A DNA stretch of 64,000 bases from SPDF01 sp963812085. Its GTDB lineage: Bacteria; Gemmatimonadota; Gemmatimonadetes; Gemmatimonadales; GWC2-71-9. The notes under the pieces were generated by a model. That model was not told the DNA's origin. It was given only the letters and a program-made list of their open reading frames with translations, and did not search any database. Shown here one piece after another: positions 16,858 to 27,598 of this stretch. Numbering within the stretch: the stretch's first letter is position 1; each line of letters starts with the position of its first letter. The translations under genes were made by a program, and so were the position numbers. The DNA is taken from the NCBI GenBank assembly GCA_963812085.1, contig CAWETL010000005.1, forward strand, positions 186,001 through 250,000, read 5' to 3'.

Positions 16858-16863
16858 AATATA
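16858..16863 (-). promoter_or_regulatory. Possible -10 box for a leaderless alaS transcript
   Basis: Minus strand reads TATATT, six bases TCCCCC, then the alaS ATG. The spacing places the transcription start at the start codon, and no ribosome site exists between them. The gap to recX is only 32 bases, so readthrough from recA-recX is also possible. Confidence 0.4.
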
Positions 16864-16883
16864 AGCCGTCCCCCGGGCGGCCA

Positions 16884-17534
16884 TCAGGATGAAGGGGCCA
16901 GCGCCTCCCGCACCGCTTCCCGGACCTCGGGGCCGGAATACCCCCGCCGGGCAAGGAACGCCACCAGCCGGCGCCGCTTGGCCTCCCGGGGGAGATCGCC
17001 GAGCTGGCGGGCACGCTTGGCGGCGAGGGCGCGGGGCATGGCCGAGCGATCCGAGTCGGGGGGCCACTGGGCGGAGAGCGCGGCATCGATGTGCCGTCGG
17101 TCCACGCCCATGGCCTGGAGGTCACGCACCAATCGGGCAGGGCCTCGGCCGCGCGCCGCCCGGGTCTCCACAAAATTCCGGGCAAAGGCGCCGTCGTCGA
17201 GGAGCCCCATCCCGGCGGCGCGCTCGAGCGCAGAGTCCACGGCCTCGGCCCGGTGCCCTTTCCGGGCCAGCCGCCGGCCGAGGTCCACCCGGGCGAAGGC
17301 CCGCCGCTCGAGGGCCCTGAGGAGGGTCCGGAATGCGCCCTCCTCGTCCGCCAGTTCTCCCAGCCGATCCAGCCGCTCGGGCGTGAGTGCGGTGCCCGGG
17401 CGCACCTCCGCGCGACCCAGCGCGGAGGCGGGCACCGCGCAGTAGGGCCGGCCATCGACGTGCACCCGCATGATCCCGGGCTTCCGGGGGTCGGGCTCGA
17501 TGGCCGTCACCACGAGCGGGGTGGGACTATTCAC
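16884..17534 (-). CDS. recX: Regulatory protein RecX
   Basis: A 216-residue helical-repeat protein that binds RecA filaments and limits RecA activity. The core reads ALERRAFARVDLGRRLARKGH, then GLLDDGAFARNFVETRAARGRGPARLVRDLQAMGV and RRRLVAFLARRGYSGPEVREAV: three-helix repeats of the RecX family. The N-terminal 60 residues form an extra strand-rich stretch seen in longer RecX proteins. It overlaps the end of recA by eight bases, which supports co-translation at low level. Confidence 0.92.
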   Translation of the reverse strand: MNSPTPLVVTAIEPDPRKPGIMRVHVDGRPYCAVPASALGRAEVRPGTALTPERLDRLGELADEEGAFRTLLRALERRAFARVDLGRRLARKGHRAEAVDSALERAAGMGLLDDGAFARNFVETRAARGRGPARLVRDLQAMGVDRRHIDAALSAQWPPDSDRSAMPRALAAKRARQLGDLPREAKRRRLVAFLARRGYSGPEVREAVREALAPSS

Positions 17535-18597
17535 CCTCGGCGTCCTCCGCGTCGGCCCCGGCGACTACCGCGCCGGCGGTGACGCCGAGGAGTTCACGCA
17601 CCTTGCCCTCGACTTCGAGCATCAGCGCCTCGTTGTCCCGCAGGAAGAGCTTGGCGTTTTCCCTGCCCTGGCCGATCCGCTGGTCGCCGTAGGAGTACCA
17701 GGCGCCCGACTTCTGGATGATGTTGGCCTCGGAGGCGAGGTCCACCAGGAGGGAGGTGTGGCTGATGCCCTCGTCGAACATGATGTCGAACTCGGCCTGC
17801 TTGAACGGCGGGGCCACCTTGTTCTTGACGACCTTGACGCGCACGTGGTTGCCGATGACCACCTCGCGCTCCTTGACCGGGCCGATGCGCCGGATGTCGA
17901 GCCGAAGCGAGGCGTAGAACTTGAGCGCCTTGCCGCCGGTGGTGGTTTCGGGGTTGCCGAACATGACGCCGATCTTTTCCCGCAGCTGGTTGATGAACAC
18001 CACCGAGCAGGCCGAGCGGTTGATGGCGCCGGCCAGCTTTCGGAGCGCCTGGCTCATGAGCCGGGCCTGGAGGCCGACGTGGCTGTCGCCCATTTCGCCC
18101 TCGATTTCCGCCTTCGGGACCAGCGCCGCCACCGAGTCGATGATGATGAGGTCCACCGCCCCCGAGCGCACCAGGATTTCCACGATTTCCAGCGCCTGCT
18201 CCCCGGTGTCGGGCTGGGAGACCAGCAGGTTGTCGATGTCCACCCCGAGCTTCTTGGCGTACTCGATGTCGAGGGCGTGCTCGGCGTCGACGTAGGCCGC
18301 CACTCCGCCGCCCTTCTGGACATTGGCCGCCAGGTGCAGGCAGAGCGTCGTCTTGCCGGAGGACTCCGGGCCGTAAATCTCGGTGATCCGGCCGCGGGGG
18401 ATGCCACCCACGCCCGTGGCGGCGTCGAGATTGATGGCCCCGGTAGAGATGGCGGCGATCTTGACCCGGGGTGACTCCGATCCCATCCGCATGATGGAGC
18501 CCTTGCCCAGCTGCTTCTCGATCTGGGAGATGGCGAGGTTCAGCGCCTTCCGCTTCTCGGCATCGTGCTTTTCCTGTTTCTGGTCTTCGCTGGCCAT
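17527..18597 (-). CDS. recA: Recombinase RecA
   Basis: A 356-residue RecA that pairs homologous strands and triggers the SOS response. Walker A GPESSGKTT is at 76-84. LIIIDSVAALVPKAEIEGEMGD (Walker B and L1) and NQLREKIGVMFGNPETTTGGKALKFYAS (L2) follow. The C-terminal domain ends in an acidic tail (ADAEDAEGE). The ATG has GGGAG upstream. The region before it (18598-18727) is AT-rich compared with the rest and must hold the promoter; I saw no clear LexA-type palindrome there. Confidence 0.98.
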   Translation of the reverse strand: MASEDQKQEKHDAEKRKALNLAISQIEKQLGKGSIMRMGSESPRVKIAAISTGAINLDAATGVGGIPRGRITEIYGPESSGKTTLCLHLAANVQKGGGVAAYVDAEHALDIEYAKKLGVDIDNLLVSQPDTGEQALEIVEILVRSGAVDLIIIDSVAALVPKAEIEGEMGDSHVGLQARLMSQALRKLAGAINRSACSVVFINQLREKIGVMFGNPETTTGGKALKFYASLRLDIRRIGPVKEREVVIGNHVRVKVVKNKVAPPFKQAEFDIMFDEGISHTSLLVDLASEANIIQKSGAWYSYGDQRIGQGRENAKLFLRDNEALMLEVEGKVRELLGVTAGAVVAGADAEDAEGE

Positions 18598-18727
18598 GTG
18601 GAGTGCTCTCCCAGTGGAGAAGTGGATGATTTTGCGTCACTGATTCACGAACAACAATACAACCGAACAGGCGCCGAAGCAATAGCCAAAATATGGCTCA
18701 TTTTGAGTCACTTTAGTAATTCAACTG
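18598..18727. promoter_or_regulatory. AT-rich recA upstream region, promoter location only
   Basis: These 130 bases between recA and yraN are far more AT-rich than their surroundings (runs such as AAAATATGGCTCATTTTGAG). They contain direct CGAAC words at 18650-18654 and 18663-18667. A promoter for recA is expected here. I cannot assign -35/-10 boxes with confidence, and neither E. coli-type nor Bacillus-type SOS boxes are present. Confidence 0.4.
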
Positions 18728-19135
18728 TCACCGGCGTTCCAGCCGCCATGCATCGGGGAGGTGCTCGACTTCGAGGCGCCCTCCCCCGCTGTCGGTGACC
18801 GACACGAGGTCGAACCGATAGGAATCCCCTGCGCGTCCGTGCCGGAGCCGCCACAATTCCGCCACCTTGGCCAGCGTCCGCTGCTTCCGCCACCCGACCG
18901 CCTCCGCGGCCAGTCCGAACGCCGCCGAGCGGCGGGTCTTCACCTCCACGAAGGCGACGACCGATCCGCGCCGCACCACCAGGTCGAGGTCGTGGCGCCC
19001 CAGCTTGAAGCGGTGCGCCTCGACGGACCACCCGCAGGAAGTCAGGTACGCGAGCGCGGCGTGTTCGCCGGCCAGGCCGCGGATCTGGCGGGCGTCTTCC
19101 CATTCCCGGGTCGGGATGAAGCGTCGGGATGTCAT
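18728..19135 (-). CDS. YraN family protein (UPF0102), restriction endonuclease-like fold
   Basis: A 135-residue protein with the family core: GEHAALAYLTSCGWSVEAHRF, then GRHDLDLVVRRGSVVAFVEVKTRRSAAFG, which holds the D...E-x-K nuclease-like residues, and KQRTLAKVAELWRLRH. The cell role of YraN is not settled; DNA processing is suspected from the fold. Its position next to recA is in line with that. No Shine-Dalgarno is seen; TAGCGT lies six bases before the ATG. Confidence 0.88.
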   Translation of the reverse strand: MTSRRFIPTREWEDARQIRGLAGEHAALAYLTSCGWSVEAHRFKLGRHDLDLVVRRGSVVAFVEVKTRRSAAFGLAAEAVGWRKQRTLAKVAELWRLRHGRAGDSYRFDLVSVTDSGGGRLEVEHLPDAWRLERR

Positions 19136-19141
19136 GGAGTC

Positions 19142-19147
19142 ACGCTA
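19142..19147 (-). promoter_or_regulatory. Possible -10 box for a leaderless yraN transcript
   Basis: Minus strand TAGCGT, spacer GACTCC, then ATG. It matches TANNNT with a six-base gap to the start codon, as at alaS, uvrB and radC. Weak on its own. Confidence 0.25.
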
Positions 19148-19230
19148 GCACGCGCGGTGAAAGCGCCATCACCCCACGCACGCGTTACTCGGACGAGATT
19201 CTGCGTGATCGGTCGGGAAGGAGCTGAATT

Positions 19231-19245
19231 CACGAAAGCACGAAA
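19231..19245. repeat. Left arm of a 15-base inverted repeat around the GxxExxY gene
   Basis: CACGAAAGCACGAAA, with the exact reverse complement at 19669-19683. The arm continues into degenerate seven/eight-base CGAAAGCT repeats (to about 19260). Together the arms enclose only the GxxExxY gene. Confidence 0.75.
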
Positions 19246-19274
19246 GCTCGAAAGCTCGAAGGCCAGATGATGAG

Positions 19275-19643
19275 TCAGTTCACCACGCGACGCACGACCA
19301 GGACGGGAGCACTGAAGTTGAGCAGGAGGCCCACCCGAGTGTCGGTGGCCCGGAGGTAGCTTCGCAGTTGGGCCATGTGTGCATCGAGGACGGCCGCAAC
19401 GGCCTTCAGCTCCACGACGAGCACGCCCTCAACCAGAATGTCGAGACGGTGAACCCCTACCAGTTGTGCTCGATAGTGGACTGGCACTTGAATCTGGCTT
19501 TCAAACCGCAGCCCGGTCTCGCACAGCTCAATCTCAAATGCCCGCTGATAGATCCCCTCGAGAAATCCTGGTCCCAAGGCCGAGTGCACCGCGACCGCGG
19601 CCCCGATGACACGCCCGGAACAATCCTCAAACCGGTGCCCCAC
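19275..19643 (-). CDS. GxxExxY family protein
   Basis: A 122-residue protein from a GTG at 19641-19643. It starts VIGAAVAVHSALGPGFLEGIYQRAFEIEL, which holds the G-x-x-E-x-x-Y motif (GFLEGIYQ), then VELKAVAAVLDAHMAQLRSYLRATDTRVGLLLNFSAPVLVVRRVVN. The LDILVEGVLVVELK part resembles a PD-(D/E)XK nuclease core. The family is common in free-living and environmental bacteria, often in repeated copies, with no proven function. It stands alone with 130-150 bases of non-coding DNA on each side, and those flanks carry a 15-base inverted repeat, so the gene plus repeats may be a small mobile or repeat-associated unit. Confidence 0.85.
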   Translation of the reverse strand: MGHRFEDCSGRVIGAAVAVHSALGPGFLEGIYQRAFEIELCETGLRFESQIQVPVHYRAQLVGVHRLDILVEGVLVVELKAVAAVLDAHMAQLRSYLRATDTRVGLLLNFSAPVLVVRRVVN

Positions 19644-19668
19644 GAATCCTCACGAGGTCAGTTCGTGT

Positions 19669-19683
19669 TTTCGTGCTTTCGTG
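19669..19683. repeat. Right arm of the inverted repeat around the GxxExxY gene
   Basis: TTTCGTGCTTTCGTG, the exact reverse complement of 19231-19245, inside a longer TTCGTG-rich stretch (19662-19684). It lies 25 bases upstream of the gene's start. Confidence 0.75.
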
Positions 19684-19789
19684 GCTTCTGGGCGGTTCCT
19701 CACCGGCTGGCGGCATTCCCCCGTTCCAGTTCAGACATTCTGGGACTCGTCGTCCCCCCACGCCACTCGGCTTCACGCACCAGGGCACA

Positions 19790-19820
19790 AGAAAACGGGG
19801 CGCCCAAAGGAGAGCGCCCC
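19790..19820 (-). terminator. Rho-independent terminator
   Basis: On the minus strand GGGGCGC (19814-19820) pairs with GCGCCCC (19797-19803) over a ten-base loop and is followed by GTTTTC. It sits just past the end of the MscS pseudogene, where that gene's terminator should be. Confidence 0.75.
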
Positions 19821-19843
19821 GCGACCTGCCGCCCGCACGGACC

Positions 19844-21482
19844 CTATTTCGGCTCGACCGACACGTGGAAGGCACGCCCCGATGCCGGCGGATGAGCTTC
19901 CGGCGGGATGGTGACCTCGTTGCCGTCCCGGAGCGCATAGAAGTGCGGCGAGGTGATTTCCTGTCCCGCCGCCCAGAACGTGTCCTGGATCAGCGAGTTG
20001 AGCTCGACTCCGGAGTTGCGGCAGCGAAGTCGCACGGTCGGAGTCGATCGGCACGAACACCTCGTACGCCACGTAGAAATCGTTCAGCGCACGCTGGAGG
20101 ACGATACGGCTCCGGGGTCTGCCGCGCGCCGGGCAGCTTGGCTCCGGCCGTCAGCAGGAGTTCGTGAATCCGCCGCCAGGGCGCGTCGTACCCGATGGTG
20201 ACCGACGCCGTGACGAAGAGCGACTGCCCCTCCCGCCCCGCCGCGCTGTAGTCGGTGATCGAGCCGCTGACCATCGTGCTGTTCGGCACCAGGATGAATT
20301 CATTGGCTACGTTGCGGATTCGCGTGGACAGGAGCCCCAGCTCCACGACCGTCCCCTCGGTGGTGCCCACCCGGATGAAGTCGCCCGCCTTGTAGCCGCG
20401 TGCGTACATCAGCAGCAGCCCGCTCATCGCCTGGCCCACCAGGCCCGCGGAGCCGAAGGTGACCAGCACGCCGGCGAGGACGGAAATCCCCTTGAACGAC
20501 TCGGAGCCGGCACCGGGAAGAAATGGGTAGGCGAACGCGATCGCGAACATCCAGATGACCGCGTTGACGATCCGTCGGGTGGCGGGGACGGTGTCGGGGT
20601 GAATGCCGAGCATCATGACGCGCTGGTCCTGGCGACGGTGTCGAAGAAGCTCTTGAGCAGCACCAGGAGCCCTCGGGCGTCACCAGGATCAGCACGCGGT
20701 GATCAGGCCGGGAATCGAATGGAGGATCGCCAGCCCGATGCGATCGGCGGTGGACGCGAGGAACCGGCCGAAGACCATGCCCCACGGCCGTGTGTACGCA
20801 AATCGGGTGAGCGAGAAGGTGATCCAGGTGTAGGCGAGAAGCAGGCCGGCGACCCAGCCAGGCCGCCGAGCGACAGGAGGAGGAGGCGCGCAAGCCGTCG
20901 GCGGAGAGCAGTTCGCACGCCGCTGATCTTCAGGTCGGGAATCGTCCGGCGACGCCCGTTCATCGCCAGCGACTACCGTCCGCGCACCAGCAGCCGGAGG
21001 GCGAAGATGAGGAGCAGCGTGGCCGCCACCACGGAAGCGACCCCGATCGCGATGGCCCGCACGCTTCCGGCTTCCTCGGCGGCATCGAGCCCCATGCGGA
21101 GTCGGGAAACCACCGCAGAGACGTAGGCGCGGTAGCACGCCCAGGCCTGGCGGCAGATCCGCCGCCATCACGATGAAGACCGGCACCTCGTTGAGCAGGA
21201 TGATCGCGCCGAGCGAGTCGGTGATGACCCGCACGCTGTCCGGTCCTGGGCGTGCCGCCATCCCCACCCGTTCCGCGGCCATCTCCACGCGTTGCTCGGG
21301 GCCGATCTGACCCACCTGGCCCCGGAACACGTGCACGGTCTGGTTGCCGATGACGAGCGCGGCGGTGTCGGGAGGTGCCGTGGTGACCGCGGAGTCCCTG
21401 GCAGAGGCCGCCACGCCGTGGAGTCCTGCGCGTGGAGGGGGGCGGCGGTGACCAGGCTCAGGATGAGGAGCAGTGCGCGCAT
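19844..21482 (-). pseudogene. Decayed MscS-family mechanosensitive channel
   Basis: Pieces of one MscS-type protein lie in order but in changing frames. A signal peptide MRALLLILSLVTAAPLHAQ comes first (from 21482), then a periplasmic domain (TVHVFRGQVGQIGPEQRVEM), transmembrane helices (AIAIGVASVVAATLLLIFAL), and the channel core (AFAYPFLPGAGSESFKGISV, GQAMSGLLLMYARGYKAGDFIRVG, ANEFILVPNSTMVSGSITDYS). Then come VAYEVFVPIDSDRA and the end ITSPHFYALRDGNEVTIP. I count at least six frame changes plus an in-frame TAG at 20973-20975. This density is found nowhere else in the window, so true decay is likelier than sequencing error. The intact protein would have been roughly 540 residues. Confidence 0.85.
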
Positions 21483-21513
21483 GTGGACGCCTGTGTTTCG
21501 TGAGGATGCGCTG

Positions 21514-23738
<2,225 letters not shown>

Positions 23739-23742
<4 letters not shown>

Positions 23743-24491
23743 AGGATCCTCGCGGGCGCGGGCACGGCGGTGACCCGCTTCTCGTGGTACACCGGCAGCA
23801 CGGGATAGGCGTCCTCGCGCGTCGCGTCGACGATGTCGGCGTCGAAGCCCAGCGCCGCCAGGTCCGCGCCGCCGCGGCTGGCGCGGAGCGGGCGGTCCCA
23901 CTTCATGCCATAGCGGCGCACGAGATCGAGGCTGGCGAGCGCGGCGTCGTTCATCCCCTTGCGGCTCCGGCTGCCGCCGATCGCGCCGAGCAGGAGGCGG
24001 CCCGCGGCGTACGCGTCGTCGAGCGCGAACGACCGCTCCCGGCCCGCGCAGAGGATCATCAGCTCGCCGCGCGCGTCGAGGAGGTCCCTGGCCGCGGCGG
24101 CGGCCGTCGAGAGGTTCACCGCAGCCGCCAGGAAGACGCTGGCGGCGCCTTGCGTGGCGAGGAGGGCGGGCGTGCCGTTGGTGGTGGTCATGACGAGGGT
24201 GCGGCCGCGGACGGCGGCGGCGGTCATTTCGAGGGGGCTGTTGCCCAGCGCGAACCCCGGGATCGGCCGCCCGCCGCGTTCGCCGCAGAGGACGACGTCC
24301 GGGCCGCCGATGGTCTGGGCGAGGCGCATGGCCTCCTCGGTCGAGGAAGCCGGCACCACCGCGCGAGCGCCGTGGTGGAGGGCGGCGCAGATGACGGTGG
24401 TCGCCCGGAGGATGTCGATCACGAAGACCGTCCGGCCCGCCGCGTGCCCGGGCTGGAGGCCGAGCGGCGAAAAGACGACGTCGAGCTTCAT
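23739..24491 (-). CDS. comB: 2-phosphosulfolactate phosphatase family protein
   Basis: A 250-residue ComB-family protein: VVFSPLGLQPGHAAGRTVFVIDILRATTVICAAL, then CGERGGRPIPGFALGNSPLEM, LVMTTTNGTPALL and LCAGRERSFALDDAYAAG. In archaea and Bacillus this enzyme removes phosphate from 2-phosphosulfolactate on the way to coenzyme M or sulfolactate. No other sulfolactate genes lie near, and bacterial ComB proteins often stand alone, so the substrate is uncertain. It is coupled on both sides by four-base overlaps, with accC upstream and ftsK downstream. Confidence 0.82.
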
Positions 24492-25849
24492 GCCTCGAAT
24501 TTCAGCAGCTGCGGCTCGCGCTCGAGGAACTTGGTGTCCACCTTCCCGGCGACGAAATCGGGATGCCGGATGACCCGCGCCAGGAAGGGGATCGTGGTCG
24601 TCACGCCTTCGAGAATGAAGCTGTCCAGCGCCTGTCCCATGCGGTGGAGTGCCTCGTGCCGGTCGTTGCCGTGGACGATGACCTTGGCCAGCAGGGAATC
24701 GTAGTACGGCGGGACCGTGTACCCGGCGTACACGTGCGTGTCCACCCGGACTCCGGGGCCGCCCGGCGGGTGGTACGCCGTGATGAGCCCGGGGCTCGGC
24801 TGGAAGTTCCGGTAGGGATCTTCCGCGTTGATCCGGCACTCGATCGCGTGGCCGCGGAGGTAGCGGCCATCACCCTTGAAGCTGATCCGCTCGCCCGCCG
24901 CCACCCGGATCTGTTCCTTCACCAGGTCGAAGCTCGTCACCATCTCGGTCACGGGGTGCTCCACCTGGATCCTCGTGTTCATTTCCATGAAATAGAAGCT
25001 GCCGTCCTCGTCGAGCAGGAACTCGATCGTGCCGGCCCCGACGTAGCCGATCGCGGCGGCGAGCTTGACGGCGGACTCGCCCATCCGGGCCCGCAGGTCG
25101 TCGCTCAGCGCCGGGCTCGGGCTCTCCTCGATCAGCTTCTGGTGCCGCCGCTGGACCGAGCAGTCGCGCTCGCCGAGGTGGACCACGGTGCCGTGCGTGT
25201 CGCCCATGACCTGGATCTCGACGTGGCGCGGCCGCGCGAGGTACTTCTCGACGTAGACCGCCCCGTTGCCGAAGGCGGAGAGCGCCTCGTTCTGCGCCAG
25301 GGAGAACGACTGGGAGAACTGCTCGGCGTTGAGCGCGATGCGCATGCCCTTGCCGCCGCCGCCCGCCGTGGCCTTGATGATGACCGGAAACCCGATCGCC
25401 TCCGCCGCCGCCAGCGCCTCGTCGGCGTCCTCGATCGTCCCCGGCGATCCCGGCACCGTCGGGACGCCCGCCTCCTTGGCCAGCCGGCGCGCGGTGGCCT
25501 TGTCGCCCATCTGGCGGATCTGGTCGCCGGTCGGGCCGATGAAGGTGAGGTTCGACGCCCGGCAGATGTCGGCGAACTCGGCGTTTTCCGCCAGGAAGCC
25601 GTATCCCGGGTGGATCGCGTCCGCCCCCGTGATCTCCGCGGCGGCGATGATGTTCGGAATGCGGAGGTAGGAGAGCCGGCCGGGCGGCGGGCCGATGCAG
25701 ACGTCGTCGTCCGCGAAGCGCACGTGGAGCGACTCGCGATCGGCCTCGCTGTAGACCGCCACCGTGGCGATCCCCATCTCGCGGCAGGCCCGGATGACGC
25801 GCAGCGCGATCTCGCCCCGGTTGGCGATCAGCACCTTGGACAGCGTCAC
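24488..25849 (-). CDS. accC: Acetyl-CoA carboxylase, biotin carboxylase subunit
   Basis: A 453-residue ATP-grasp enzyme that carboxylates biotin on AccB for fatty-acid synthesis. The GTG start gives VTLSKVLIANRGEIALRVIRACREMGI, the expected N-terminus, and overlaps the pilT stop (GTGA). Glycine-rich loop KATAGGGGKGMRIA, then EKYLARPRHVEIQVMGD, HLGERDCSVQRRHQKLIEE, FYFMEMNTRIQVEHPVTEMVT and the C-terminal domain are all present. Its partner accB is at 27002-27562, but pilT sits between them. Confidence 0.96.
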   Translation of the reverse strand: MTLSKVLIANRGEIALRVIRACREMGIATVAVYSEADRESLHVRFADDDVCIGPPPGRLSYLRIPNIIAAAEITGADAIHPGYGFLAENAEFADICRASNLTFIGPTGDQIRQMGDKATARRLAKEAGVPTVPGSPGTIEDADEALAAAEAIGFPVIIKATAGGGGKGMRIALNAEQFSQSFSLAQNEALSAFGNGAVYVEKYLARPRHVEIQVMGDTHGTVVHLGERDCSVQRRHQKLIEESPSPALSDDLRARMGESAVKLAAAIGYVGAGTIEFLLDEDGSFYFMEMNTRIQVEHPVTEMVTSFDLVKEQIRVAAGERISFKGDGRYLRGHAIECRINAEDPYRNFQPSPGLITAYHPPGGPGVRVDTHVYAGYTVPPYYDSLLAKVIVHGNDRHEALHRMGQALDSFILEGVTTTIPFLARVIRHPDFVAGKVDTKFLEREPQLLKFEA

Positions 25850-27009
25850 GGAACGAAGCCCTGCGTGATGCCGCCGCTCTTCTCGTCGTCGCCGAAGGTA
25901 CGGTCGGAGGCCGAGCTCACCCCGGAGACCCGGAGCGCGAACTCGCTCGGGTTGCTGGAGTAGAAGAGCGCGCTCTCGTAGGAGATCATCCCCTCGCGGT
26001 ACCACTTCATCAGCGACTGGTCGAACGACTGCATCCCGTAGGAGACCGTCCCCTCCGCGATGAGGTCCGGGATGTTGAGCGCCTTCTCGATGTCCCGGAT
26101 GTTGTCGGCCACCGCGGCGGTATTGATGAGCACCTCCGCGGCCGGCACCCGCCCGCTGCCGTCCTTCTTGGGCACCAGCCGGAGGCAGACCACCGCCTGC
26201 AGCGCGGTGGAGAGCAGCGAGCGGATCTCCTGGTGCTGGTGCGGCGGATAGAAGGAGATCACCCGGTTGATCGTCTGGGTGGCGTCCGTCGTGTGCAGCG
26301 TCGAGAAGACCAGGTGGCCGGTGTCGGCCGCCTTGAGCGCGGTGTCCAGGGTGTCCATGTCGCGGATTTCGCCGATGAGGATCACGTCCGGGTCCTGCCG
26401 CAGGACGTGGCGCAGCGCGGCCGCGAAGCTCAGGGTGTCGCTCCCCACTTCCCGCTGCGAAATGTTGGCCAGCTGGTCGCGGTGCAGGAACTCGATCGGA
26501 TCCTCGATCGTGATCACGTTCACGCGCCGGTTCTGGTTCACGTGGTTGATCATCGCGGCCAGCGCGGTGGACTTGCCCGACCCCGTGATCCCCGTCACCA
26601 GCACCAGCCCGCGGGGCCGGATCGCGATCTCCTCGAGCACCGGCGGGAGGCGGAGCTCCCGGATGGTCTTCACTTCGTAGGGAATGGCCCGGAAGGCGAA
26701 CGCCAGGGTGCCGCGCTGCTGGTAGATGTTGGTGCGGAAGCGCCCGACGCCGGGCACCCCGATCGCGAAGTCCGCCTCCTTCTTCTCGGCGAACTCCTTG
26801 ACCTGGCGCGGCGTCATGATCTGCTCGGCGAGGGCCTTGAGGTCCTCCGGCCGGAGCGGGGGCACCTCGATCGACATCAGTTCGCCGTTGACCCGGATGG
26901 TCGGGGGCCGCCCGACCTTGAGGAGGAGGTCGGACCCGTTCTTCCGGACCATCTCCCCGATCGCCTGCTTGAAGTTGAAGCTCGCGGGTGCCGAGGGCGC
27001 CTCAGCCAT
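25846..27009 (-). CDS. Type IV pilus retraction ATPase, PilT/PilU family
   Basis: A 387-residue secretion ATPase. The N-domain is GSDLLLKVGRPPTIRVNGEL. Walker A GITGSGKST lies near residue 146. VNVITIEDPIEFLH is the Asp box, DPDVILIGEIRDMDTLDTALKAADTGHLVFSTLHT holds the Walker B and His box, and LQAVVCLRLVPKKDGSGRVPAAEVLI follows. Such enzymes depolymerise type IV pili for twitching or DNA uptake. No other pilus gene lies in the window. It is wedged between accB and accC with an eight-base overlap on one side and a four-base overlap on the other, so it is translated as part of the acc operon. Confidence 0.93.
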   Translation of the reverse strand: MAEAPSAPASFNFKQAIGEMVRKNGSDLLLKVGRPPTIRVNGELMSIEVPPLRPEDLKALAEQIMTPRQVKEFAEKKEADFAIGVPGVGRFRTNIYQQRGTLAFAFRAIPYEVKTIRELRLPPVLEEIAIRPRGLVLVTGITGSGKSTALAAMINHVNQNRRVNVITIEDPIEFLHRDQLANISQREVGSDTLSFAAALRHVLRQDPDVILIGEIRDMDTLDTALKAADTGHLVFSTLHTTDATQTINRVISFYPPHQHQEIRSLLSTALQAVVCLRLVPKKDGSGRVPAAEVLINTAAVADNIRDIEKALNIPDLIAEGTVSYGMQSFDQSLMKWYREGMISYESALFYSSNPSEFALRVSGVSSASDRTFGDDEKSGGITQGFVP

Positions 27010-27562
27010 TGGGATCGACCCGGAAGAGGACCTGGCCGAACTCGACCGGCTGCGCGTCTTCGACGAGGATTTCCCGGACGACGCCGCTCACCTCGGCCTC
27101 GATCTCGTTCATGATCTTCATCGCCTCGATGATGCAGACCGTCTGGCCCGATGTGACCCGGCCGCCGACCTTCACGTACGCCTCGGAGCCCGGTTCCGGC
27201 GCCTTGTAGAAGGTGCCGACCATCGGGGACTTGATCTCGCGGAGCGTGGCGCCGGCCGCCGGCGCCGCGTGTGATGCGCCGGCGGCAGGGGTCCCCGCGG
27301 ATGTGGGGGCCGGCGCGGGTGCGTACATCGCCGGAGGCGGCGGCGCCATCATGGGCGCCGACGGGAAGACCGCCGGGGCGCCATGGTGGGTCCGCGTGAT
27401 GACGACGCCGGTCCCGAAGAACCCCTTGACCTCGATCGCGCCGAGTTCGGGGGAGTCGCACAGCAACTCGGCCAGCTTCTTGACGTCCTTGAGCTCGATC
27501 GACTTGATGCCCGGCATCTTCTGGAGCAACTGGGCCAATTGCTTCATCTCATCGGCGTTCAC
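27002..27562 (-). CDS. accB: Acetyl-CoA carboxylase biotin carboxyl carrier protein
   Basis: A 186-residue carrier from a GTG at 27560-27562 (GGAGG upstream). The N-terminal helical part (MKQLAQLLQKMPGIKSIELKD...) leads into an Ala/Pro-rich linker (residues 65-105). The C-terminal biotinyl domain carries EAMKIMNEIEAE with the biotin lysine near residue 148 and ends FGQVLFRVDPNG. It works with AccC (24488-25849); the AccA/AccD carboxyltransferase is not in the window. Confidence 0.95.
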   Translation of the reverse strand: MNADEMKQLAQLLQKMPGIKSIELKDVKKLAELLCDSPELGAIEVKGFFGTGVVITRTHHGAPAVFPSAPMMAPPPPAMYAPAPAPTSAGTPAAGASHAAPAAGATLREIKSPMVGTFYKAPEPGSEAYVKVGGRVTSGQTVCIIEAMKIMNEIEAEVSGVVREILVEDAQPVEFGQVLFRVDPNG

Positions 27563-27598
27563 GCGTGTTCCTCCTCCGGCGCGGGCCCCTGCCCGCGG

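Noticed and set aside
14161..17445. 1094-residue open frame on the plus strand
   Set aside because: It is antisense to alaS and recX; its protein is low-complexity Arg/His/Gly/Val-rich without domains, a typical GC-rich shadow.
18598..18727. SOS (LexA) box before recA
   Set aside because: Neither CTGT-N8-ACAG nor GAAC-N4-GTTC type palindromes are present; the CGAAC words are direct repeats, not an inverted site.
19229..19260. CRISPR-like repeats (CGAAAGCT units)
   Set aside because: Units are only 7-9 bases, contiguous and without spacers; they are simple repeats next to the inverted-repeat arm.
19231..21482. Defence island or toxin-antitoxin pair
   Set aside because: Only a GxxExxY gene and a channel pseudogene are present; no restriction, abortive infection or toxin-antitoxin domains found.
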